Shown: positions 27,587 through 36,437, numbered from the stretch's first letter. The stretch: DNA of 64,000 nucleotides from Putridiphycobacter roseus (GCF_003234935.1 NZ_QKSB01000003.1:62001-126000), one strand, 5' to 3'. Notes: generated from the letters alone by a model not told the origin. Translations and numbers: made by a program.

Positions 27587-27628
27587 TAAAGTTACTAAAA
27601 ATGAATTCTAATTTAATGATTGAAGTCA
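27587..27628 (-). promoter_or_regulatory. Degenerate stress box and -7 element of Usp paralogue B
   Basis: On the minus strand TGACTTCAATCATTA stands 19 bases before TAACTTTA. Compared with TGAC-N4-GTCATTT-N20-TAnnTTTG it has two mismatches in the box, one in the -7 element and a spacer one base short. A weak candidate only. Confidence 0.3.
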
Positions 27629-27925
27629 TCTTTTTAGTTTTTTTAACTGATTTAACACGATAAATCTTTGGGTAAATTAAACCAGTTAAATTTAAAGCTA
27701 TTACCAAACAATTTCTATTTTCAGGTTGTCAATAGCATAACTTTAGGTAATAGGTATTAACAATATATTAATTAGTTAAATATATTAATGGTTTGGAGAT
27801 ATTCGGTTGCTGGTCTTAATAAAGGATAATAGTGATAATTACTATTGATTACCTTGTATAACAAAGCCATATATAAAAGGTATTGTAAGTATAAAAAAGA
27901 GGGGAGATAGCCGAAAGACAAAAGT

Positions 27926-27969
27926 AAAAAGGCAGCAAAAACTGTTTAATATGTTTTTACTGCCTTTTT
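27926..27969 (-). terminator. Terminator of peroxiredoxin gene
   Basis: AAAAAGGCAG and CTGCCTTTTT arms with a second inner stem (AAAAAC/GTTTTT). On the minus strand it ends in a T-rich tract, 62 bases after the stop. Confidence 0.75.
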
Positions 27970-28030
27970 CGTATCTTCATTAATACTTACTTAAATCAGA
28001 AGTATAAATAGTATAGGTCTGGTTTATGAC

Positions 28031-28750
28031 TTACTTTTTTAGAAGGGCATTCAAAACAGTGTCTTTACTTAACTTTTTAGTACAGAAAAACCAATCCTTA
28101 CAATCAAGCCCTTCTGTTGAAGTCATTCTCTCTTCCGCAACGCCACAAGTACCAGCTGGTGAAATAATCACGTCATCACCAGGATTCCAGTCTGCAGGGG
28201 TAGCGACATTGAATTCGTCGGCTGTTTGCATGGCAATTAATGCTCTATAGATTTCATCAAAATTTCTACCTAAACTCAATGGGTAATATATTAAAGCCCT
28301 TACAATTCCTTTAGGGTCGATAAAAAATACAGCCCTTACTGCCTGCGTTTTACTCTCTCCTGGTTGAACCATTCCGTATTTCTTAGCAACTTCCATTGAA
28401 ATATCTTCAATTAAAGGGAATTTCACTTCAACATCTTTCATTCCTTTATATTCAATTTTTTCCTTTATGGTTCGTAACCATGCAATGTGACTATGAAGGC
28501 CATCAATGGATAAGCCAACCAAGTTACAGTTTGCTTTTTTAAACTTGTCTTCTAAATGAGCAAAAGTAATGAACTCAGAAGTACATACTGGTGTGAAATC
28601 TGCTGGATGAGAAAATAAAATAACCCATTCACCCGAATAATCACTAGGGAAATTAATATCTCCTTGTGTAGTTACTGCTTTAAATGCGGGTGCATTGTCG
28701 CCAATTCTTGGGATTGCAGTTGCTTCCGTTTTTGTTTCTAATGGTTCCAT
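28031..28750 (-). CDS. Peroxiredoxin, Prx6-like with C-terminal resolving cysteines
   Basis: A 239-residue cytoplasmic peroxidase. The peroxidatic Cys56 lies in DFTPVCTSEF. Near the end, DCKDWFFC places Cys217 and Cys223 six residues apart, as in archaeal 2-Cys Prx6-type enzymes such as ApTPx. A third Cys is in GTCGVAEER. It reduces peroxides with thiol donors. Its promoter carries a perfect stress box with TAnnTTTG 29.5 bases from the palindrome centre. Well fitted to an island of stress genes. Confidence 0.93.
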   Translation of the reverse strand: MEPLETKTEATAIPRIGDNAPAFKAVTTQGDINFPSDYSGEWVILFSHPADFTPVCTSEFITFAHLEDKFKKANCNLVGLSIDGLHSHIAWLRTIKEKIEYKGMKDVEVKFPLIEDISMEVAKKYGMVQPGESKTQAVRAVFFIDPKGIVRALIYYPLSLGRNFDEIYRALIAMQTADEFNVATPADWNPGDDVIISPAGTCGVAEERMTSTEGLDCKDWFFCTKKLSKDTVLNALLKK

Positions 28751-28778
28751 TTTTTTATCTTTATTATTAATTGATAAA

Positions 28779-28821
28779 CAAATGTAGCAAGTTACACAGC
28801 GCCCTCAAATGACCTAAGTCA
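28779..28821 (-). promoter_or_regulatory. Stress box plus -7 element, peroxiredoxin promoter
   Basis: On the minus strand TGACTTAGGTCATTT (palindrome 28821-28810, centre 28815.5) precedes the -7 box TACATTTG (28786-28779). The centre lies 29.5 bases upstream of the first T of the -7 box. This is the class II activator position of Crp/Fnr proteins, with no separate TTG -33 element. Confidence 0.75.
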
Positions 28822-29127
28822 GCCAATAATTATTTACGCATAGTATGAATAATTAATACGGAAATACTGGTGCTGCTTAGGTTTAATGTTTTGCGTACTT
28901 TACTAACTCTGTAAACCATGTTTATTTTATCTGTATGATTTTGAAGGGAATAAATGATTAAAAGGTCGCTAAATTCTTAATTTTAATGAATATTAGATTT
29001 ATTTATGATATTGGTCATAATTAAACCATATTCAATCTATTACTTTTGGAGGCTACAGACTATAAAGTGTAAAATGAATGTAGAATTTGTCAACTTTATT
29101 AATATATTTAAGTTACAACAAGCACCA

Positions 29128-29135
29128 TAAATTTG
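29128..29135 (+). promoter_or_regulatory. -7 box of the MscS-kinase-regulator unit
   Basis: TAAATTTG matches TAnnTTTG, 46 bases before the ATG at 29182. No stress box at the expected upstream distance. Confidence 0.5.
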
Positions 29136-29181
29136 CAAGAATAAAAATAAAAGTAAGTATTTACGTCATTTAAAAATTATT

Positions 29182-30234
29182 ATGGATATGCTCTTCCTTT
29201 TGTTTCCTGTTAAGGAACCATGGCTTAAAAATGTTTTGTCTCTTCTAGTTTTAATAGGTATTGGCTTGTTTTTACAATGGTTGATATTTAGAATTTTAAG
29301 GTTTGGTAATCGGAGAAACCCTTCCGTTTTAAAGAGTGAAATCATCAAACACTTAAAAGTACCGACAAGATTTTTTCTACCATTTTTATTTGTATACGGC
29401 TCTTTGACAAGTTTTGAGATTAGCGTATTTTGGAAAAAAGTAATTGAAGCCTTTGTGATCATCAACTTTACATGGATACTAATTGCATTTATACAAGGTG
29501 TAGAAGTAGTGGTAAGAGAAAAATTTCAGATTGAAGGAAGTTATAAAGTGAAAGAACGAAAAGTACTGACACAGTTAAGATTTTTAAAAAGTCTTGCATT
29601 TATAGTCATCATCACTTTGGCGGTTGCCGCTATATTATGGAATATTCCAGCCGTAAAAAAAGTTGGAACTACCATTTTGACCTCTGCGGGTGTTATAGGG
29701 ATTATAGTCGGTGTAGCTGCTCAAAAATCTATTGCTAATCTAATTACTGGTTTTCAAATCGCCTTTACACAGTCTATCAAAATTGATGATGAAGTTGTAA
29801 TTGAAGGTGAGTTTGGTCAAGTGGAAGATATAACCCTAACTAATGTGGTCGTTAAGCTATGGGATTGGCGAACTTTAGTCATCCCGCTTAGTTATTTTAA
29901 CGACCATACTTTTGTCAATTGGACCTTTAATTCAACCGATATTATAGGCACCGTGTTCTTGTACGTCGATTACTCTTTACCCGTGGAAGCAATAAGAAAA
30001 GAATTATTACTAATTTTAAGTAAACAAAATAAGTGGGATGGCAATGTAGCCAAATTACTAGTTACAAAAACAGACCATAAAGTGATGGAGTTAAGGGCAA
30101 CATTTAGTGCAAAAAACCCATCAGATGTCTGGGATTTAAGATGTAGTGTAAGAGAGGAATTGATTGCGTTTATCGGAAATAATTATCCAGACAGTTTACC
30201 TAAATTAAGGAAAATGGATGTGCGGCCAATTTAA
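29182..30234 (+). CDS. MscS-family mechanosensitive channel
   Basis: A 350-residue membrane protein. Four N-terminal hydrophobic segments, with the pore-lining helix and MscS signature near 155-200 (GVIGIIVGVAAQKSIANLI, then FTQSIKIDDEVVIEGEFGQVEDI). A cytoplasmic beta domain follows. It should open under membrane tension and release solutes during osmotic downshock. It heads a probable operon with the histidine kinase 47 bases downstream and the response regulator. An osmotic or mechanical link to the signalling pair is possible but not shown. Confidence 0.88.
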   Translation: MDMLFLLFPVKEPWLKNVLSLLVLIGIGLFLQWLIFRILRFGNRRNPSVLKSEIIKHLKVPTRFFLPFLFVYGSLTSFEISVFWKKVIEAFVIINFTWILIAFIQGVEVVVREKFQIEGSYKVKERKVLTQLRFLKSLAFIVIITLAVAAILWNIPAVKKVGTTILTSAGVIGIIVGVAAQKSIANLITGFQIAFTQSIKIDDEVVIEGEFGQVEDITLTNVVVKLWDWRTLVIPLSYFNDHTFVNWTFNSTDIIGTVFLYVDYSLPVEAIRKELLLILSKQNKWDGNVAKLLVTKTDHKVMELRATFSAKNPSDVWDLRCSVREELIAFIGNNYPDSLPKLRKMDVRPI

Positions 30235-30281
30235 CCAATAATAAGTTACTTGATGTTAATTAAAATTATAGCTTGTAGATA

Positions 30282-33200
30282 ATGAAAGAGAAGGATTTAT
30301 TTCAAAATATATTTGAATCTTCACCAGAAGGTATTTTAGTAATTGCATCTCATGGTGTTATTCAAAAAATAAATACAACTGCAGCACATGTATTTGGTTA
30401 CGAGCCAAAAGAATTGATAAATAACCATATTGAAAAATTAATTGCCGTTAAATTTAGAGCAAGTTATACTAGTTATATAGAAAAAAACATAGGGAATTCA
30501 AAAAGAGAACTGCGGAAAGGTAAGAAAGCGTTATGGGGATTAAATAAAAGCGGGGAAACCTTTTCTTTTGACGCTTCACTAAATCATGCCGTGCATAATA
30601 ATCAACCTGTTATTATTGCCCATATTAGTGATAATTCAAAACGGTTATTAGATTTAAAAACAGCTAAAGACAGTAGGTTTGAATTGTTAGAAGTTCAAAG
30701 CATAGCTGAAGTTGGAAGTTGGACTTGGAATTTAGAAACAAATGAAAGAAATTGGTCGGATGAATTTTATCGGATTTATGGTTTAATACCGGGAGATATC
30801 CGACTTAATGGAGACAATATTTATGATTTTACACATCCTTTGGATAGAGATAAAATTGAAAAAATATTACAGGATATCATTAAAGATTTGAAACCACAGA
30901 GTTATGAAACTAGGATCTCTAGACCAGATAATAGTATAAGGTATTTATCTGGTAAAATAAGAGCGGTTTGCGGTCTTCATGGAAAAGCTAATTTTCTAAT
31001 GGGAACCATACAAGATATCACTGCTATAAAAGAGGCACAACTAGCAACGATAGAGAGTAATCGAAAATTTAACACCCTGATTAATAATTTGCATGGTATC
31101 GTATATCGTTGCCATAATAATCGGAATTGGGAAATGCAATACATTAATGATAGTTGTAGTTTAATTACTGGTTATCCTGCGCAAGAGTTTATAGACAAAA
31201 ATATTCATTTTGGTCAACTTATCCTGAAAGAAGATAAGGAGATGGTCTGGAACAAAATTGAAGAAGCCATTAAACTTAAAATCCCTTACAGTTTAGAATA
31301 CAGGATAAAGGATAAAGCGGGTAATATAAAACATGTATGGGAGCAAGGACAAGATGTATATGATAAAGCAGGAAAAGAAATAATGCTAGAAGGATTTATT
31401 TCGGATATTTCACATACAAAAGAAGCTGAAAATAAATTATTTGAATCTAAGGCAAGAAACAAGGCGATTATTAAGGCTTTACCAGATTCAATTTTAGTGT
31501 TAAATAGAAAAGGGGATTATTTAGATGTGCAAACACAAGAAAAGAATCTATTCTTATCTAGAAAGTCAGCTTTAATTGGAAAAAACGCCAGAGAAATTTT
31601 ACCGAAGGCGCTCTATAAAAAAATGATGGCGGCATTCGAAAATTGTCATACAACGAAATCAGTACAAATTATTAAGTATTCCAATACTATTAACGGGCAA
31701 TTGAATCATTTTGAGGCTAGGATTGTAAAAACAGAAATTGATAATTTTTTGATTATTATTCGGAATATTTCTAGTGAAAAAGAACTAGAAAACACATTGT
31801 ATATTAGAAATAAAGCACTTGAATCTGCAGTTAACGGCTTTGTGATTGCAGATGCGAGACAAAAAGATTATCCGATAATTTACGCCAACGACAGTATCGT
31901 AAAAATTACAGGTTACTCTAAAGATGAAATATTGGGACAAAACCCTCGATTTTTGCAGGAAAATGATTTGGATCAAGACCAAATCAAAATCATGAATACT
32001 TCCATTAAAGAAGGTAATCCTTGTAGAGTTGTACTGCGGAATTACAAAAAGGATGGTACCTTATTTTGGAACGAAGTTACCTTAACTCCTATATTTAGTG
32101 ATGACCATAAAGTAACCCATATTGTGGGTATTCAAAATGATGTAACTAAGCGTAAAAAAGAAGAATTATTAAAAGAAAAAGTTAAGCATGTATTAGAGAT
32201 GATTATTCAGCACGAGCCTATTGTGTATATTAGTCGGAAAATTGTTCGAATTTTAGAAAATACCATGGAAAACTGTATTGCTTCCATATCTGTATTAAAT
32301 GAAAGCGAGCAAACATTACATTTATTAGCTTCGCCAAACCTACCAAAAGAATTTACTAAAGCAATTGAGGGCATTGTAATTGGACCAAACCAAGGTTCTT
32401 GTGGTGCTGCAGCCTATCTTAAAAAAGATGTAATTATAGCAGAGGTTGCTATAGATCCTAATTGGGGAAACTATAAAGAATTGGCCAATCAAAATGGTAT
32501 AAAAGCTTGTTGGTCTTTCCCTCTTTTTTCTTCTTCTAAAAAAGTATTGGGTACGCTTGCAATCTATAGTAAGTCCAATTCATATCCAAGTGATGTGGAA
32601 AATGATGTGATTGCAGATATGGTACAGTTGGCAAGTGTAGCTATAGAACAAAACAACAGTAGAATAGAGTTGGATTATAGTAAGTTACAGTTGAAACAAT
32701 ATGCTGAAAGTTTAGAAGAAAAAGTTGCAAAACGAACATTGGCATTGAAGAAAGTTGTTGGACAATTAGAGCATAGTAATACAAGTTTGGAAAACCAAAT
32801 AAATATCTCCAAGTCTGCTAAAAGTATGCTTATTAAAAGCCAGGAAATATTAACTGGAATTGCTGAAAACTTTCCAAAAGGATTTATTGCCGTGATAGAT
32901 GCGAATTTAAGTATTCAATTCATTCAAGGGGAAGAATTAGCGGAATTAGGATTTAGGGAATACATTCATAATAAAATCAAAATAAGTCAAGTGGTCGGCG
33001 TGCCTAAAAGCATAAAAAAACTAGTCGAAAACTATGTCTTAAAAACTTTAAAAGGAGAACATTGTTCTTTTGAAATTAACTTTCAAGAGAGAAATTATTT
33101 GGTAAATACTACCCCACTTTTAAATAAGGAAAAAAATGTTGTGGAAGTATTATTGGTGCACAATAATATTTCGGCTCAAAAAAAGATTGAAAAAGACATT

Positions 33201-33908
33201 CGAAAAACTTTACAGAAAGAAAAAGAACTAAATGAATTAAAATCTCGATTTATTTCAATGGCTTCTCATGAGTTTAGAACGCCTTTAGCTGCTATTAATA
33301 CTTCCGCAATTTTAATAAAAAAACAAAATGACGCAGGAAAAGAGGAGAAACGGGAGAAATATGTGGACCAAATTAAATCCAATGTTAAAAATTTAGTAAC
33401 CATTCTAAATGACTTTTTATCCATTAGTAAATTAGAAGAAAAAAAGGTAGATCGCCAATTAGAAGCTTTAGACATCATTGCTTTTTCTAAAGCGATAATT
33501 ACAGAAATTAAACCCACTAAGAAGAATGGTCAGTCCATAAATTTGATAAGCGATTTTAAGGAGAAATATATAGTTTTAGATCCTAAAATTCTACACCACA
33601 TTTTAATTAATCTATTGTCTAATGCCATTAAATACTCTTCTGAAAATAAGTCTATTGTTTTAAATATTTATGGAGATGAATTATATTTGTTTATCGAAGT
33701 CACGGACCAAGGTATAGGTATTCCCGAAAATGAACAAAAAAATATGTTTGAGCGTTTTTATCGCGCTAAAAATGTAAGCAATATTGAAGGGACAGGATTG
33801 GGGTTGAATATTGTTAAATCCTACACCGAACTGTTGCAGGGCAGCATTAGTTTTAAAAGTAAAATAAATGAAGGAACGACCTTTGTTTTGAAGTTACCAT
33901 TAAAGTAA
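30282..33908 (+). CDS. Multi-PAS/GAF sensor histidine kinase
   Basis: A 1208-residue soluble kinase with no membrane helix. PAS-type domains lie at about 5-120, 135-250, 255-385, 390-510 and 515-625. The last has the LOV-like GQNPRFLQ with Pro where photoactive LOV has Cys. A GAF domain follows at about 634-780 (GPNQGSCGAAAYL), then a coiled coil, another PAS-like segment near 860-965, HisKA with His996 (MASHEFRTPL) and an ATPase domain (LSNAIKYSS, DQGIGIP, GTGLGLNIV). Four bases separate it from the response regulator gene, so the two form a cognate pair. The signal is probably cytoplasmic (redox, gas or metabolite). Confidence 0.9.
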   Translation: MKEKDLFQNIFESSPEGILVIASHGVIQKINTTAAHVFGYEPKELINNHIEKLIAVKFRASYTSYIEKNIGNSKRELRKGKKALWGLNKSGETFSFDASLNHAVHNNQPVIIAHISDNSKRLLDLKTAKDSRFELLEVQSIAEVGSWTWNLETNERNWSDEFYRIYGLIPGDIRLNGDNIYDFTHPLDRDKIEKILQDIIKDLKPQSYETRISRPDNSIRYLSGKIRAVCGLHGKANFLMGTIQDITAIKEAQLATIESNRKFNTLINNLHGIVYRCHNNRNWEMQYINDSCSLITGYPAQEFIDKNIHFGQLILKEDKEMVWNKIEEAIKLKIPYSLEYRIKDKAGNIKHVWEQGQDVYDKAGKEIMLEGFISDISHTKEAENKLFESKARNKAIIKALPDSILVLNRKGDYLDVQTQEKNLFLSRKSALIGKNAREILPKALYKKMMAAFENCHTTKSVQIIKYSNTINGQLNHFEARIVKTEIDNFLIIIRNISSEKELENTLYIRNKALESAVNGFVIADARQKDYPIIYANDSIVKITGYSKDEILGQNPRFLQENDLDQDQIKIMNTSIKEGNPCRVVLRNYKKDGTLFWNEVTLTPIFSDDHKVTHIVGIQNDVTKRKKEELLKEKVKHVLEMIIQHEPIVYISRKIVRILENTMENCIASISVLNESEQTLHLLASPNLPKEFTKAIEGIVIGPNQGSCGAAAYLKKDVIIAEVAIDPNWGNYKELANQNGIKACWSFPLFSSSKKVLGTLAIYSKSNSYPSDVENDVIADMVQLASVAIEQNNSRIELDYSKLQLKQYAESLEEKVAKRTLALKKVVGQLEHSNTSLENQINISKSAKSMLIKSQEILTGIAENFPKGFIAVIDANLSIQFIQGEELAELGFREYIHNKIKISQVVGVPKSIKKLVENYVLKTLKGEHCSFEINFQERNYLVNTTPLLNKEKNVVEVLLVHNNISAQKKIEKDIRKTLQKEKELNELKSRFISMASHEFRTPLAAINTSAILIKKQNDAGKEEKREKYVDQIKSNVKNLVTILNDFLSISKLEEKKVDRQLEALDIIAFSKAIITEIKPTKKNGQSINLISDFKEKYIVLDPKILHHILINLLSNAIKYSSENKSIVLNIYGDELYLFIEVTDQGIGIPENEQKNMFERFYRAKNVSNIEGTGLGLNIVKSYTELLQGSISFKSKINEGTTFVLKLPLK

Positions 33909-33912
33909 AAAG

Positions 33913-34983
33913 ATGAAAAAAGTATTAGTAATTGAAGACAATGAAGTAGTACGTGAAAATACAGCTGATTTATTATTATTGGCCAATTACGAGGTGGAAA
34001 CTGCTGAAAATGGTAGAATAGGGGTTGAAAAAGCATTGGAATTTCTTCCAGATGTAATTATTTGTGATATTATGATGCCAGAACTTGACGGTTATGGTGT
34101 TTTAGAAGCGTTGCAAACGCAGGAAAATACCAAGTGTATTCCATTTGTTTTCTTAACGGCAAAAGCGGAGAAGTCAGATATGAGAAAAGGAATGAATTTG
34201 GGAGCGGATGACTATCTTACTAAACCATTTGAAGAACATGAATTAATAGAATCCATTGAATCTCGCTTGAATAAAAATGCATTTCTAAAAAAAGAATTCT
34301 CAAAAAATGCTGTAGGTTTAAATGACTTTCTAGAAAAAGCATCTGATTATTTAGGGTTAGAAAAAATATTAAAATCCTTTGATGCCACACGGTTCAAAAA
34401 ATCAGAAAATATTTTTAGTGAAGGAAGCGTGGCCAATACGCTTTTTTTTATCGAAAATGGCACTATAAAAACTTACCGAACTACAGAATCAGGAAAAGAG
34501 TTTGTGACAGGATTATATAATTCTGGTGATTTCCTGGGGCAACTGGCCTTAATTACCGACCAAGGGGTGTATACCGAAACGGCTACTGTAATGGAAGATG
34601 CACAGGTGCATAAAATACCTAAAAAAGACTTTATAAAATTACTCTATGGAAATCATGCCGTGTCAAGTAAGTTTATCAGTTTAATATCTAATAATTTAGT
34701 CGAAATGCAAGACAAAGTAGTTAGTATGGCGTTTGCTACGGTTCGTCAAAAATTAGCAAAAACATTGTTAAAATTGCAAGAAAAAGGAATATTGTCCAAT
34801 AATGAAGATGAAACGATTTCCATTCACAGGGATGACCTTGCAGGTATAATTGGAACAGCTACAGAAACAGCCATAAGAATGTTAACCAAGTTTAAGGAAG
34901 AAGGGTTGATTGATATTGGTGCCAATAGTCGAATTTTAATACGGAATAAACAAGCACTTGAACATATCTCTTGTTTCAATTAA
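33913..34983 (+). CDS. Response regulator with Crp/Fnr-type output
   Basis: A 356-residue regulator. The receiver domain (1-120) has acidic Glu8/Asp9, phospho-acceptor Asp52, Thr82 and Lys104. A cNMP-binding-like domain spans about 150-255 and a Crp helix-turn-helix about 275-350. The cyclic-nucleotide loop reads FLGQLALI with TETATV, so the Glu and Arg that hold cAMP in CRP are absent (Gln210 in place of Glu). Activity is thus likely set by phosphorylation, not cAMP. In the recognition helix Glu318 and Arg322 align with Crp Glu181 and Arg185, the residues that read TGA. It lies next to promoters with TGA-N6-TCA boxes. Confidence 0.92.
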   Translation: MKKVLVIEDNEVVRENTADLLLLANYEVETAENGRIGVEKALEFLPDVIICDIMMPELDGYGVLEALQTQENTKCIPFVFLTAKAEKSDMRKGMNLGADDYLTKPFEEHELIESIESRLNKNAFLKKEFSKNAVGLNDFLEKASDYLGLEKILKSFDATRFKKSENIFSEGSVANTLFFIENGTIKTYRTTESGKEFVTGLYNSGDFLGQLALITDQGVYTETATVMEDAQVHKIPKKDFIKLLYGNHAVSSKFISLISNNLVEMQDKVVSMAFATVRQKLAKTLLKLQEKGILSNNEDETISIHRDDLAGIIGTATETAIRMLTKFKEEGLIDIGANSRILIRNKQALEHISCFN

Positions 34984-35168
34984 AGAACCATGTAAAGAAG
35001 TCGATTTTTTTTATTTTAACTCTTTTTAATCTAAACCATCTATACGTAAAATAAAAATACTGTTTTAAGAGCCATATAGGATAGTCACATTACTAGTTTT
35101 TATATTTTAGAATTACCGCGTAATTTACAATAGAATACGATTATTTAATACATAAATATTGCCTGGAA

Positions 35169-35211
35169 TGACCTAAGTCATTTCCTCTGTTTTAAGATAG
35201 TTGCACTTTTA
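35169..35211 (+). promoter_or_regulatory. Stress box plus degenerate -7 element, sigma-like gene
   Basis: TGACCTAAGTCATTT (palindrome 35169-35180, centre 35174.5). At the same 29.5-base distance stands CACTTTTA (35204-35211), a degenerate -7 box that keeps the A and TTT positions. The start codon is at 35241. Confidence 0.65.
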
Positions 35212-35240
35212 CGTATTAATATTTAAAAAAATACTGAAAG

Positions 35241-36011
35241 ATGAACCAGCCTATCACAAATTACCAAAGTCTTAACGAATTCCGTGTTTATATAGAAAAC
35301 AAGGTGCCTAGTCTCTTAAAACATAAAGAAGCTGGCGACCAGGCTTCTTTTAATGAGCAACTTTTAAAAATACTGCCTACAGTTAGAGGGTATATTGGTG
35401 AGAGACTGCATGCTGCCATCAAAAAAGGTCACTTTCCTATAGGGAAATACAAAGCAGATGATTTTATAGACCAACTTTTCATTGAAGTTTATGACCATAT
35501 TGAAGAGATTGAAAAATCGAAAGATTTTTATTTGTGGCTGTTTAAAAAAACGAACGAATTGTTAGAGGATGCTATGGAGGAAGAAGAGTTTGATGAACTT
35601 TACTTTAAAAATATTGATAAATATACAAAACCCGAATGGGATGAAATGGAGGAAAACTACAGCATAGATGCTGGCGGTGATTTAAAGATGATTGAAGAAT
35701 TTGATGATAGATCATACAACCATAACGATTATGTACTCAATAAAGTGTTTATTGAAGAGGATGAAAAACCACTCATTGAAAAATTAGATAAAGAGTTAAA
35801 AGAGGAGGATATCAATAGACACATCAATATGGTGTTAGAAAAATTACCATCTCTATTGCAGGAAACTTTTTATTTATCTACCATACAAGAGTTTAAACCG
35901 TCAGAAATAGCTGTCATAAAAAATACAAGTATCCAAAAGGTCGAAAAGCTATTGGCGGATGCTAGAAAAACAATTAAACAAAGTTTTATTAATAGATTTT
36001 CAATTAGTTGA
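35241..36011 (+). CDS. Sigma-70 family (ECF-like) factor with acidic linker
   Basis: A 256-residue protein. A sigma-2-like part lies at about 45-115 (RGYIGERLHAAI, ADDFIDQLFIEVYDHI, FYLWLFKKTNELL). A long acidic linker follows (about 115-190), then a sigma-4-like helix-turn-helix at about 195-250 (LPSLLQETFYLSTIQEFKPSEIAVI). The linker is longer than in ordinary ECF factors. It should redirect RNA polymerase or act as a sigma-like regulator. The stress box upstream places it under the same control as the peroxiredoxin and Usp genes, which would make it a second regulatory tier. No anti-sigma gene is adjacent. Confidence 0.72.
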   Translation: MNQPITNYQSLNEFRVYIENKVPSLLKHKEAGDQASFNEQLLKILPTVRGYIGERLHAAIKKGHFPIGKYKADDFIDQLFIEVYDHIEEIEKSKDFYLWLFKKTNELLEDAMEEEEFDELYFKNIDKYTKPEWDEMEENYSIDAGGDLKMIEEFDDRSYNHNDYVLNKVFIEEDEKPLIEKLDKELKEEDINRHINMVLEKLPSLLQETFYLSTIQEFKPSEIAVIKNTSIQKVEKLLADARKTIKQSFINRFSIS

Positions 36012-36019
36012 GATAATAC

Positions 36020-36064
36020 AAACTGGTAAACTAGGTAATAAGCTTATTGTTTACCAGTTTTTAA
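36020..36064 (+). terminator. Nested hairpin terminator after sigma-like gene
   Basis: The outer 12-bp stem AAACTGGTAAAC / GTTTACCAGTTT encloses an inner palindrome AATAAGCTTATT. A short T run follows. Nine bases after the stop. Confidence 0.8.
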
Positions 36065-36086
36065 AAATAATATAAAAAATTACACC

Positions 36087-36437
36087 ATGGAATTATTAAT
36101 TTATAGAAAAGAGTATGATAGATCAGATGCTATGGATTCTTTTTTTGACTCTTATTATAGTTTGGGAATGAAATTTCTAGCAAGTGATTTACTAGACCAA
36201 GGATTAGCTCCAGCTCAAATTTCGGCAGCAATTATAAAAGCTATGAAAGTAACTAGGTCTTCTGGATTAGAAATTCGTCAGCATTTTAAGCCGGTATTCA
36301 GTTATCGAAATAATGAATTGATTCGAGATTGTAAACTCTCAAAAATGGGTTATGGCTTAGTGATACTTAACGCAGATATCGATCTTTCTATTGTTGGAAA
36401 GTTACAGGTTAGTATGATGAATAGATTTCTAGCGTGA
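36087..36437 (+). CDS. Hypothetical protein (116 aa) in stress island
   Basis: I do not recognise this protein. It is soluble, about half helical in appearance, with a conserved-looking segment FKPVFSYRNNELIRD and a hydrophobic stretch GYGLVILNADIDLSIVG. There is no signal peptide, membrane helix or metal motif. It lies between the sigma-like gene and the Usp operon, separated from the former by a terminator, and convergent with the latter. No stress box is present upstream, so its own promoter is unclear. Confidence 0.65.
   Translation: MELLIYRKEYDRSDAMDSFFDSYYSLGMKFLASDLLDQGLAPAQISAAIIKAMKVTRSSGLEIRQHFKPVFSYRNNELIRDCKLSKMGYGLVILNADIDLSIVGKLQVSMMNRFLA

Larger units (their letters stand above)
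27568..28030. other. Intergenic region between Usp paralogue B and peroxiredoxin gene
   Basis: 463 bases. The left end holds the Usp promoter with a degenerate regulatory box (27587-27628). The right end holds the peroxiredoxin terminator (27926-27969). The middle, about 27630-27920, shows nothing I can support. Confidence 0.6.
28751..29181. other. Divergent intergenic region, peroxiredoxin / mechanosensitive channel
   Basis: 431 bases. Holds the peroxiredoxin promoter and regulatory box (28779-28821) and a TAAATTTG -7 box for the channel gene (29128-29135). A half-match to the box (TGATATTGGTCA, near 29007) is badly placed for either gene. Nothing else is visible. Confidence 0.6.

Noticed and set aside
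29005..29020. TGATATTGGTCA as a stress box for the mechanosensitive-channel gene
   Set aside because: Only one half matches, and it lies about 120 bases from the -7 box instead of 29.5.
11488..34983. cAMP link from the adenylate cyclase to the Crp-type response regulator
   Set aside because: The regulator lacks the Glu and Arg needed for cAMP binding, so the cyclase is unlikely to act through it directly.
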